A DNA stretch of 64,000 nucleotides, from positions 2,209,486-2,273,485 of the forward strand of contig LT599018.1 of assembly GCA_900079685.1 (NCBI GenBank), in the 5' to 3' direction. The position numbers were made by a program, and so were the translations under genes. Of the stretch, positions 9,501 to 16,004 are shown in pieces. Each line of letters begins with the position of its first letter. The first letter of the stretch is position 1. A model generated the notes under the pieces. The model saw only the letters and a list, made by a program, of their open reading frames with translations. It was not told the DNA's origin and ran no database searches. This DNA is from an uncultured delta proteobacterium. GTDB taxonomy: Bacteria; Desulfobacterota; Desulfovibrionia; Desulfovibrionales; Desulfovibrionaceae.

Positions 9501-10359
9501 GAACACGGTGCTGATCCGGGGCCTGGACCTCGGTAAAAAGGTGGATTCCCCCCACGCGCCGGACATGCCCCTTAGCGCGGCGGTCGGCATCCTGCGCGAC
9601 CCCGGCGGCAACATCACCCTGAATCTGCCCGTCTCCGGCACCATAGGCGACCCGGAATTCAAGCTGGGCGGCGTGGTGGCCAAGGTTATCGCCAACGTCA
9701 TCTTCAAAACGGTGACCTCGCCCTTTTCCCTCGTGGGCGGCGTTGTCAGCGGTTTTTTCAATCTCTTCAGCAGCGACGGGCCGACGAGCGCGGAGATCGT
9801 CTTCCCCATCGGCGAGGATACCCTGGACGCGGTAGCGCGGGATTCCCTGCAACAACTCGGCGAGGAACTGCGTAAGCACCCGAAGGCGGTTCTCGACGTG
9901 ACCGGGCTCGCTGACCGGGGCGAGAAAAACGTGCTCGTGGACGCCTGGGTCGCCAAGGCGCTCAGGCAGCGCAAATACAACGCCCTGCCACCGGAGGAAA
10001 AAGCAAAAACAACGCCGGAAGCCATGATCGTCGGGCCGGAGCACAACGCCAGGGAATATTCCCGGCTGCTTTTCGATTTGTACAAGGACCTGCCCTTTGT
10101 CAAAAAATCCAAGGATCCGGAAACAGCCGCGCCCCAATCGACCAGGGCCGTCATGCGGATTCTGCGCTCCCGTCTGGATATCGGGGAAAAAGAGCTGCTC
10201 TATCTTGCGCGCATGCGCGCCGTTGCCGTGTATCACGCTCTGTGCCAGGGCAATATCGACATCGCATTCCGCATACGGCTGCGGGAGAGCGTCCTCCTCG
10301 ACGTGGAGGAAACAGGGGACCGCATTGCTTCATATGCCCGTATTACAGTCACGCGCTAA
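6583..10359 (+). CDS. Giant AsmA-like (DUF748) envelope protein
   Basis: 1258 aa. A short cytoplasmic N-terminus and one membrane segment (about 27-49, LLPWLAFFILLYAAGLGF) lead into a very long periplasmic part. That part is rich in alternating beta-strand sequence of DUF748/AsmA type (for example TCTIGKLTVNP-like and ITARDFRIPYP near the start). Residues 780-815 are a Gly/Asp/Glu-rich linker. Near 1070-1110 an OmpA-C-like segment follows (AEIVFPIGEDTLD, HPKAVLDVTGLAD). AsmA-like proteins span the periplasm and several act in phospholipid transport to the outer membrane; that role is inference here. The ATG at 6583 lacks a clear Shine-Dalgarno site, so the start is less certain. It stands alone between terminator 6417 and the V4R gene. 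Confidence 0.85.
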   Translation: MADTDTRQQSRGFFRSLALTRKGRPGLLPWLAFFILLYAAGLGFLLPYFAKPFLEKTLSRELGVACTIGKLTVNPATLKITARDFRIPYPDAAREKTGEYLVRLKRLEMSPSLLSAAHKTLIVDDLRLVEPQFFLTRLPDGTLSTQLFFAGEDPREPNAEPEEEKEADLFPLVIHNITIRNGTLTVADAVHGARHTATNIDLSVPFASTLQTDRDVALTPTLSAVVNGRAITIQGESRPFASSRQTEFALQTRDLNLPDFNSYIRPYTSLDLTSGLLHTELTLRFEADAEKAFDVSLAGTMEITGLTLADKKNTVFSLAKASVDAENVIIGPRRIIINKASLEKPEMVIRRAKNGTVDWETFFFLPKDAPKSDIRITTSGGREVPIPGRETAPEQPHGLPLQLVLKDSTLTDGKITWQDNAPQPPVRYVMENIQGSFSDVSTDDAGSAVFSLSFGSGASTVSARGKATISPMRVECALDAKELPLPPFAPYVPRDSGLVLEGGTLSVAGDCLFQYRPELLARISKGQAALSGIKARTGGAGAPFLAVRNIAAERITADAAERTLHIGKISGTGIDGAFTRGKDGALMLPAFTPKPADARNGKPAPAPAPDKPWHISVDALAVGQSTFGFVDESLRRKAAIQLKNIAVSGKNFSSHGTKRWDLSVSAASGEEGKLSLAANGTLAPLNLTFSGAVEKADLRPLSPYLQEATRIRLREASLGGDFSGSVRRAPGTKTGGDFAVKGNLGVYGTSFTFRGKELGGWGRMRVENFDYHVPPSGRRACSIGSIAVNSPRLAVIIDGKGVSSLETALAGPDAPDGAGGPGGTDERDGQDGPEQGRETAERSPKEPFEMASFSIGKVAVSLGQATYQDNRVSPPYTLRMNQVTAALANLSLDPREEASLTGSLTINGSPVAVAAKAAALATEPKGSGTMSVRSLDLSRFTQYAEKYLGYPVRRGELTADTTATLKGRELTMRNTVLIRGLDLGKKVDSPHAPDMPLSAAVGILRDPGGNITLNLPVSGTIGDPEFKLGGVVAKVIANVIFKTVTSPFSLVGGVVSGFFNLFSSDGPTSAEIVFPIGEDTLDAVARDSLQQLGEELRKHPKAVLDVTGLADRGEKNVLVDAWVAKALRQRKYNALPPEEKAKTTPEAMIVGPEHNAREYSRLLFDLYKDLPFVKKSKDPETAAPQSTRAVMRILRSRLDIGEKELLYLARMRAVAVYHALCQGNIDIAFRIRLRESVLLDVEETGDRIASYARITVTR

Positions 10360-10574
10360 GGCGGGTATGTGCAAATTTACTTGTATTTTATTACGATTTT
10401 TGTATTATTATAAGATATAGAATAAAATATTTTTTCTGAATAAAAGAATTGTTTTTGATAAAAGAATTATTTTGGCATAATGCTTTTGGTTTACTTCCGA
10501 ACGTGGCGGATACGCGCTGGCCTTGACGGCATGGTGCATACCGGACGAGACCAATGACAGAAAGGGGTATGCTT
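10360..10574 (+). promoter_or_regulatory. AT-rich promoter region of the V4R/GGDEF unit
   Basis: This stretch, above all 10378-10490, is strikingly A/T-rich compared with its GC-rich surroundings. It contains the direct repeat ATAAAAGAATT twice (about 10440 and 10458). CATAAT at 10476-10481 is a plausible -10, with TTGATA at 10455-10460 as a short-spaced (15 nt) -35. No gene is seen. The base composition suggests a regulated or nucleoid-protein-bound promoter. Confidence 0.4.
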
Positions 10575-11102
10575 ATGAGTGAACAATCCCGTAAATACGC
10601 TTTTGACTGGAACGTCCTTGGCGGTAACATGCAGATCGCCCGGCCGGGCCTTGGGGGCGAAACGAGGGTGGAGGTTTACAGGCTGTTCCAGTTCACGCTC
10701 CGCGACATCTTGGAACAGCGCTACGGAACCCAGGCGGCGGACGCCATTTTTCTCGAAGCCGGCATCCTCGCGGGCAGGGAATTTTTCAAACACTACTGCG
10801 CGGGCGCGGCGGATATCCCGTCCCTCGCCAAAATCATTCAGGAGCAATTCCGCGACCTCGGCATAGGCATCGTGCGCTTTGAGGTGGCGGACCCCAAAAA
10901 CATGACCTTCCAGCTTACGGTGGATGAAGATTTGGACTGCTCGGGCCTTCCTGATTCCGAAGACCATATCTGCATTTACGATGAAGGGTTTATCAAGGGC
11001 ATCCTGGACTCCTTTACCGGCAAGAACTTTTCCGTGCAGGAAATCGACTGCTGGTGCTCCGGCGCGCGCACGTGCCGCTTTAAAGCGGTTCTTGCCGAGT
11101 AG
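10575..11102 (+). CDS. V4R-domain protein, putative small-molecule sensor
   Basis: 175 aa. The whole protein resembles the V4R (4-vinyl-reductase) fold: FRDLGIGI-type helix-strand in the middle and a C-terminal region with DEGFIKGILDSFTG and a Cys-rich end (DCWCSGARTCRF). V4R domains bind small hydrophobic ligands or metals and often precede signalling domains. Here the sensor is a separate gene, 6 nt before a GGDEF gene, which suggests a sensor/output pair. I start at the second ATG (MSEQSRKYAF) because AAAGGGG at 10561-10567 is 7 nt away; the first in-frame codon at 10554 precedes that site. The ligand is unknown. Confidence 0.8.
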   Translation: MSEQSRKYAFDWNVLGGNMQIARPGLGGETRVEVYRLFQFTLRDILEQRYGTQAADAIFLEAGILAGREFFKHYCAGAADIPSLAKIIQEQFRDLGIGIVRFEVADPKNMTFQLTVDEDLDCSGLPDSEDHICIYDEGFIKGILDSFTGKNFSVQEIDCWCSGARTCRFKAVLAE

Positions 11103-11108
11103 GGCGGT

Positions 11109-11609
11109 ATGGCGGACGATTCCAACCGTATGGAACTCCTGGTCGCGCACCTGGCCAAGGTGATCCATGACCCGGTAATGCCCGAGATCCCGCCCGAGCT
11201 TGCGGATGTTGCGGGCCTTGGCGCCATCCAGGAGCACATGGGGTCATTGCGGGATATTCTCGACGCGTTCTCGCGGGGGGATTTCTCCCCGAACGTCCGC
11301 CTCCGGGGGGTTATCGCCGGCAGACTGAAAACCCTGCAAGCCAGCCTGCTGCATCTGTGCTGGCAGATCCAGCAGGTTGCGGACGGCGATTTTACCCAAC
11401 GGGTCGACTTCCTCGGCGAGTTCGCCACCTCCTTCAACAGCATGGTGGCCCAGCTTGACGCCGCCCTGACGGCATTGCGCCACAAGGAAGATGAGTTGAC
11501 CCGCCTGACGCTGGCGTTGCAGCACGAGGTCGAGCAGAAGGCGGACGCCCTGGGGGCGTTGAGCAAAAGGAGGCTCGCTTCCGGTACATGGCGGAGCATG
11601 ACCCCCTGA
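11109..11609 (+). CDS. N-terminal half of a split GGDEF protein (HAMP-like linker and coiled coil)
   Basis: 166 aa. No membrane segment. Residues 75-125 resemble a HAMP-type linker (QQVADGDFTQRVDFLGEFA), followed by a helical coiled coil (DELTRLTLALQHEVEQKADA). The last dozen residues (KRRLASGTWRSMTP) look out of frame. Shifting by -1 at AAAAGGAGG (11565-11573) gives EARFRYMAEHDPLTEVCNRR, the normal junction into a GGDEF domain carried by the next frame. It starts 6 nt after the V4R gene. It may be a frameshifted gene, a sequencing error, or a two-cistron arrangement with re-initiation. Confidence 0.7.
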   Translation: MADDSNRMELLVAHLAKVIHDPVMPEIPPELADVAGLGAIQEHMGSLRDILDAFSRGDFSPNVRLRGVIAGRLKTLQASLLHLCWQIQQVADGDFTQRVDFLGEFATSFNSMVAQLDAALTALRHKEDELTRLTLALQHEVEQKADALGALSKRRLASGTWRSMTP

Positions 11610-12127
11610 CAGAGGTGTGCAACCGCCGTTCCTTCTACGACCTGGCTGTTATGGAACTGGAACGGGCGCGCAAGGAAAACCGTCCCTGCGTGCTCGTCAT
11701 CTTCGATATCGACCATTTCAAACGCTTCAACGACAGTTACGGCCACCTCGACGGCGACGCGGCCCTGCGCCATTTGACCCAAACCGTCAAAAACGAGTTG
11801 CGCGGGCCGGATATTCTCGGCCGGTACGGCGGGGAGGAATTCGTCCTGCTGCTCCCCGGCGTGGATCAACCCACGGGCGAAGCCATTGCCGAGCGGCTGC
11901 GGCTTGCCGTCGCCACCTCGCCCGTACCGACGAAAACCGCCGGGCCGGTCACGATCACGATCAGCATGGGGCTCGTTCTTGTGCCGCCGGAGGGGAATGA
12001 GGAACGCAAGGTCTCCTTCCTGGAACGGTACCTCGGGTTTGCCGACAATGCGCTGTATGCGGCGAAGGAATCCGGCAGGAACCGCCTTATGGCGTCTTCC
12101 TGCGCCCTGGAGCACGTAAAGTTGTAA
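11588..12127 (+). CDS. Diguanylate cyclase (GGDEF) domain, second frame
   Basis: 179 aa. A complete GGDEF domain: the active-site loop is RYGGEEF, metal ligand and binding motifs FDIDHFKRFNDSYGH are intact, and an inhibitory I-site RGPD lies five residues before GGEEF. It should make cyclic di-GMP from two GTP with product inhibition. In-frame homologous sequence continues upstream of this ATG (EARFRY), so the native protein is probably a fusion with the preceding ORF. Translation from 11588 is possible: AAGGAGG lies 14 nt upstream and the two ORFs overlap by 22 nt. Confidence 0.85.
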   Translation: MAEHDPLTEVCNRRSFYDLAVMELERARKENRPCVLVIFDIDHFKRFNDSYGHLDGDAALRHLTQTVKNELRGPDILGRYGGEEFVLLLPGVDQPTGEAIAERLRLAVATSPVPTKTAGPVTITISMGLVLVPPEGNEERKVSFLERYLGFADNALYAAKESGRNRLMASSCALEHVKL

Positions 12128-12135
12128 CTGCCTTG

Positions 12136-12152
12136 AAAAGCCCGCCCCGGGC
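12136..12152 (-). terminator. Short terminator after mutL
   Basis: Read on the minus strand, GCCCG-GGG-CGGGC is followed by TTTTC. It lies between convergent mutL and the GGDEF gene. The stem is only 5 bp, so support is modest. Confidence 0.4.
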
Positions 12153-12207
12153 TGACGCCCCGCCTCCGGCGCCTACTGTGTGAAGGCCCGCCTTTTACCG
12201 GATTTTT

Positions 12208-14154
12208 TCACTGCCTGCGTTTGAACAGCTTTTCAAGATCCGCGACGGTCAACGTCACGGCCACGGGCCTGCCGTGGGGGCAATAGCCGTTATCCGGCGT
12301 TTTCACCCATTGCAGCAAAAGCCCGGCCGCCTCATCCGGGGTAAGTTCCTGCCCCGCCTTTATGGCCGTGCGGCAGGCCATCATGTGCCAGAGGCTGTCA
12401 AACCCGCCTTTTTTCCCGGCCAGAGCCTCGCGGATAAAGTCCGTCGCCTCGGAACGGGTAAGCTGCGGCGGGAGCCCCGTCACCCGCAGCCGGGCCGGGC
12501 CGTCCGTTTCCAGAACAAAGCCGAGGTTTTTCATCTCTTCCCAGACAACGGCCAGTTCCTCCGCCTCCGTGGGGTGCAAGGCGATTTCCAGAGGCAAGGC
12601 AAGAAGTTGCGACTCCCCTCGCTTCCCGTCCGACGCGATGGCGTGCAGCCGGATACGCTCATGCACGGCGTGCTGGTCGAGAATCATCAGATTCGCGCCG
12701 CGCCGGACCAGAAGGTATGTTCTGGCTATCTGCCCCAGGTATTCCAAATCGCCCACCCGCGCGGGCGAAAAGGAGGCGCCGCCCGCTTGCGGCGCGGCGG
12801 CTTCGCCGTTTTGGGGGCCGCTTTCGGGGTCGTTTCCACGGGGAACGCCGTAGTGCGGGGTGCGTTCCTCGTGCCCGCCACTGTGGAACAGCACGGGGGC
12901 CTCGCCCCTGCCCGGCGGCGAGGGCGTAAAATGCAGTTCCGTTTGCAGGGGCTCGGGATCGCTCTGCCGGGCCGCCATGATGCGCGGTTCATCCAGGCTG
13001 CCCCAAAAACCTTGCGGGCGGTCGCCGCGCGGCCGGGCGTCCGTGCCGGTCGTTGTGCCGGGCGTTGCGCCGGGAGCCGTTCCCCGCAACGGCGGGAACA
13101 ACGTTTCCGCTTGCGGCGGAACGGCCTGGCCGTCATACAGCGGCAGCACGGTTTCCAAAGCGCGCCGCAGCGCGCGCAGAACGGCGGCAAAAACCTCGCG
13201 CTCGTTCAGGAACCGCACTTCCGTCTTGGCGGGATGCACGTTGACGTCAATGCTCTCCGGCGGAAGGTCCACAAACAGCAGCGCCTGGGGGTACTCGCCG
13301 GAAATGAGCCTGCCCCGGTAAGCCTCCCGCACGGCCTGCACCAGCTGGCGGTTGTTCACGAGCCGCCCGTTGACGTAGGTCAGTATCCTGTCCCCCTTGG
13401 CCTGAGCGCTCTGCGGGTGGCCGGTAAGGCCCCGCACGCGGATGGAATCCGATTGCGCGTCCACGTCCAGCAGGGCCTCGACCACGCCGGGCGGCCAGAT
13501 GACGCCGAGGCGGCGGCGGAGATCTTCCCCGGCCGCAAACCGCAGCTTCTCCCGGCCTCCGGCGGTGAGGGAAAACCCGACGTCCGTCCGGGCAAGGGCC
13601 AGGCGGATCAAGGTTTCCTCGCACCGTTTGCCCTCGGTGGCCGGGGTTTTCAAAAACTTCAGCCGGGCGGGCACGTTGGCGAAAAGATCGCGCATGGTGA
13701 CTCTGGTGCCCTTGTGCAGCGCCGCCGGGCCCGTCTCCCGGATCTGCCCGGCGCGCACGCTGATGAAGGCCGCGTCGCCGGAATCCGACGCGGACTTGCT
13801 GGCCACCGTCAGATGTGATACGGAGCCGATGCTCGGCAGCGCCTCGCCGCGAAACCCGTGGCTCGCCACGCGCAACAGGTCTTCAAACGAGGCCACCTTG
13901 CTGGTGGCGTGCCGCGTGACGGCAAGTTCCAGTTCCCCGCCGGGGATGCCCGCGCCGTCGTCCTGCACCTCGAGGAACGTGATGCCGCCGTTTTCCAGCG
14001 TCACGGCGATGTCGGCGGCTCCGGCGTCCAGGCTGTTTTCCACCAGTTCCTTCAAGACGCTGGAGGGGCGTTCCACCACTTCACCGGCGGCTATCTGATT
14101 GCGTAATTCCGGGGGCAGCAGCCGGATGGGGCCTCGGGGAGAGTGTTGTTTCAT
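12208..14154 (-). CDS. mutL: DNA mismatch repair protein MutL
   Basis: 648 aa. The N-terminal GHKL ATPase has the family motifs (NQIAAGEVVERP, ELVENSLDAG, DDGAGI, RGEALPSI). The middle is a Pro-rich linker (about 345-450). The C-terminal dimerisation domain carries endonuclease motifs: DQHAVHE, MMACR and CPHGRP, so it should be a nicking MutL as expected where MutH is absent. Oddity: the motif DQHA-x2-E-x4-E ends in His, not Glu (DQHAVHERIRLH). Start chosen at MKQHSPRGPIRLLPPELR; a further 23 upstream codons are open but not family-like. It is a single gene between the GGDEF gene and a divergent orphan gene. Confidence 0.95.
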   Translation of the reverse strand: MKQHSPRGPIRLLPPELRNQIAAGEVVERPSSVLKELVENSLDAGAADIAVTLENGGITFLEVQDDGAGIPGGELELAVTRHATSKVASFEDLLRVASHGFRGEALPSIGSVSHLTVASKSASDSGDAAFISVRAGQIRETGPAALHKGTRVTMRDLFANVPARLKFLKTPATEGKRCEETLIRLALARTDVGFSLTAGGREKLRFAAGEDLRRRLGVIWPPGVVEALLDVDAQSDSIRVRGLTGHPQSAQAKGDRILTYVNGRLVNNRQLVQAVREAYRGRLISGEYPQALLFVDLPPESIDVNVHPAKTEVRFLNEREVFAAVLRALRRALETVLPLYDGQAVPPQAETLFPPLRGTAPGATPGTTTGTDARPRGDRPQGFWGSLDEPRIMAARQSDPEPLQTELHFTPSPPGRGEAPVLFHSGGHEERTPHYGVPRGNDPESGPQNGEAAAPQAGGASFSPARVGDLEYLGQIARTYLLVRRGANLMILDQHAVHERIRLHAIASDGKRGESQLLALPLEIALHPTEAEELAVVWEEMKNLGFVLETDGPARLRVTGLPPQLTRSEATDFIREALAGKKGGFDSLWHMMACRTAIKAGQELTPDEAAGLLLQWVKTPDNGYCPHGRPVAVTLTVADLEKLFKRRQ

Positions 14155-14555
14155 GGCGTCATCCAGAATATCGTTTCCATGCCGCTTTTCCGCATGATTA
14201 TCCTTTGCGGCCTCACAATGCATACATATAGTGCATACTAACGGGGTTCATGGTCGCGGTAAACCCCTGAACGGGCTTACGCTCAAAGGTTACGGCCGCA
14301 TAGCCGCCCGGCTGCGGAGGAGGACGGCGGCATGGATGATTATGGCGTGTTTCCCGCCAATTTCTGTTTGCGCCATTGTCTGTTCTCACGTAATGTTTAT
14401 AAGGGAGATCATAAACCTAAACCAATTCTTTGCTTCTGTTTTCCGGTCCGCGGGATGAAAAACCAGCCTTGGAGCATGAACGTCCCCTCTGCTCCACCGG
14501 AGTTTTTGTTCAGGCGCACCCAGGGACAGGGCCCCTGGCCCTAACGAGGTGAATT
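14155..14555. other. Intergenic region between mutL and the zinc-ribbon gene
   Basis: Four hundred bases with no convincing gene; short open frames on the plus strand lack family features. It must hold the mutL promoter on the minus strand and the promoter of the gene at 14556. The only promoter-like site I can place is at 14376-14403. Confidence 0.5.
14376..14403 (+). promoter_or_regulatory. Candidate sigma-70 promoter
   Basis: TTGTCT at 14376-14381, a 16-nt spacer, then TATAAG at 14398-14403. It lies about 150 nt before the ATG of the zinc-ribbon gene at 14556. Confidence 0.4.
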
Positions 14556-14915
14556 ATGAACACTGTAGAATACTGCCTTGGCAACGCCATGGTCGCCGCC
14601 GCTGAAGACGGCTTTGCCATCCGGGAGAACCTGGAAAGCCGCCACCCCGGCATCGTCGGATATGACCTGGATCTTATTTATGTGGAATGCCGCTTCTGCG
14701 GCAACCCCGTTCTGTGGGAAAAAGGTAAAACGAGCCTCCTTTTGCGCGCTTCGGGCATAGACACGACGCTCCTGAATGCGGAGTGCCTGATCTTGTCCGA
14801 AGGCTGTCCCCAATGCCGTCCGGGAGTCTCCCCCCTCAATCTGCAGGTGGTCCGCGTGACCTCCATAACCCCGCAGGATACCCTCCTGCTGAGCACGAAG
14901 AAGGGCCACGCCTAA
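14556..14915 (+). CDS. Small protein with two CxxC knuckles (putative zinc ribbon)
   Basis: 119 aa, function not recognised. Two cysteine pairs, ECRFCGNP near residue 48 and GCPQCRPG near 87, are spaced as in a zinc ribbon. Between them lie LLLRASGIDTTLLNAEC, predicted strand-helix. No signal peptide or membrane segment. A clear Shine-Dalgarno site (GAGGTGA) precedes the ATG. It stands alone, with its own candidate promoter upstream and a terminator downstream. A nucleic-acid or protein-binding role would be guesswork. Confidence 0.75.
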   Translation: MNTVEYCLGNAMVAAAEDGFAIRENLESRHPGIVGYDLDLIYVECRFCGNPVLWEKGKTSLLLRASGIDTTLLNAECLILSEGCPQCRPGVSPLNLQVVRVTSITPQDTLLLSTKKGHA

Positions 14916-14940
14916 AAAGCAACGGCCTCTAAAAACACAC

Positions 14941-14985
14941 AACCGGAAACCGCGCCCCTTAAGGCCGGTTTCCGGTTGCGCTTTT
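14941..14985 (+). terminator. Intrinsic terminator
   Basis: ACCGGAAACCG pairs with CGGTTTCCGGT around a 14-nt loop, and GCGCTTTT follows. It separates the zinc-ribbon gene from the convergent slyX. Confidence 0.65.
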
Positions 14986-15016
14986 GCGGAACACCGCCAT
15001 GCCCCGCAAGCTGTTG

Positions 15017-15232
15017 CTAGCTGTAATGGGGCGGCGGGATGTTGGCCGGGCTGTTGCCCGCCTCCACCGTCAGGCGCAGGTCTTCCACCCGGACGCCGAG
15101 TTCCCCGAGCGCCCGTTCCATGACGTCGAGCTGGCGCTGCTGGCCCGTCAGCGCGGCGTTCAATTCATGCAGGAGACGTTCCTGGAAGAACAGGGTTTCC
15201 TCCAGCCGGGCGATGCGTTCTTCCGCCGTCAT
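15017..15232 (-). CDS. slyX: SlyX-like coiled-coil protein
   Basis: 71 aa. Starts MTAEERIARLEETLFFQ and is almost wholly a heptad coiled coil to about residue 58, then a short Pro-rich tail ending PPPHYS. The PPxHY end is the SlyX family hallmark. The biochemical role is unknown. Its ATG overlaps the stop of the EVE-domain gene by 4 nt (ATGA), so the two are translationally coupled. The frame is open far upstream, but that part is a shadow of the EVE gene. Confidence 0.85.
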   Translation of the reverse strand: MTAEERIARLEETLFFQERLLHELNAALTGQQRQLDVMERALGELGVRVEDLRLTVEAGNSPANIPPPHYS

Positions 15233-15708
15233 TTTTCCCCCTTCGCCAGTCTCTTTTCCAGCGCCATGATGGTATCGAAATGCGTTTCCGAAACCGGCTG
15301 GACCGACAACCGGCTGCCGCGTTTGAGCAGTTCCATGCCGTCCAGTTCCGGCTGCGCGCGGAGCAGTTGCAACGGCAGCGGCGCGGGAAATATTTCCTTC
15401 AGGGTCACGTCCACCAGGTACCAGCGGGGGTTGTCCTCCGGGGAGGCAAGGTCCGGGTGCTCGCTTTCCGGGTCCCACTGGGTGGGGTCGGGGCGCGGCC
15501 CGCCCGTTACTTCCATCAGCCCCACGATGCCGGGGTCCGTCACGGAATGGTAGAAAAAAGCCAGGTCGCCCTTTTTGATTTCGTCCCGCAAAAAATTCCG
15601 GGCCTGGTAGTTGCGCACCCCGTCCCACTGGCCCGTCTTTTTAGGCGATTTGGCCAGGTCCTGGATGGAAAAGCATCCGGGTTCGCTTTTAAACAGCCAG
15701 TATTGCAT
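15229..15708 (-). CDS. EVE-domain protein
   Basis: 159 aa, one complete EVE domain (PUA-like fold). Hallmarks are the opening YWLFKSEP, WDGVRNYQARNFL near 30, and GDLAFFYHS near 48. EVE proteins bind modified bases in DNA or RNA; the cellular role of stand-alone bacterial members is uncertain. AAGGAG lies before the ATG. It is followed by slyX with a 4-nt overlap. Upstream is a 132-bp palindrome and then the ygiQ stop. Confidence 0.92.
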   Translation of the reverse strand: MQYWLFKSEPGCFSIQDLAKSPKKTGQWDGVRNYQARNFLRDEIKKGDLAFFYHSVTDPGIVGLMEVTGGPRPDPTQWDPESEHPDLASPEDNPRWYLVDVTLKEIFPAPLPLQLLRAQPELDGMELLKRGSRLSVQPVSETHFDTIMALEKRLAKGEK

Positions 15709-15847
15709 ACAAACTCCTTAACAGTCTTTGAAATACCTCCGGCGGCCAGGGGGTGACATCCATGCTCTCTTTATCCGTACGGCTAAAGGCCTCTGCCCCC
15801 CGTAAAAGCCACGGCACCCTTTTCTTCCGGGCCGGCAAAACGGATGT

Positions 15848-15979
15848 GGGCCGGGGGAAGGTTCCGGACGGCTTTCCCGGAGATTTTTCCGCCGGTGTTC
15901 CGGTAGAGGCGCCCGTTCAGTCCGTGGTCCACCGGCATAAAAATCGGAGGGGGAGCCGTCCGGAACCTTCCCCCGGCCC
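15848..15979. repeat. Long palindromic repeat, element D (132 bp)
   Basis: Perfect 26-bp arms at 15848-15873 and 15954-15979 (GGGCCGGGGGAAGGTTCCGG... and its complement). Inside them is a second, imperfect stem that includes GATTTTT facing AAAAATC, and a loop of about 32 nt. It lies 26 nt downstream of the ygiQ stop on the minus strand. No classical U-tract follows. The rest of the 15709-16004 gap holds no gene that I can support. Confidence 0.85.
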
Positions 15980-16004
15980 GGCACACCCTTCGCGCCCGCA
16001 CGCC

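Noticed and set aside
11565-11573. Programmed -1 frameshift taken as established
   Set aside because: The site is not a canonical X-XXY-YYZ heptamer in the zero frame and no stimulatory hairpin is obvious, so it stays one option among several.
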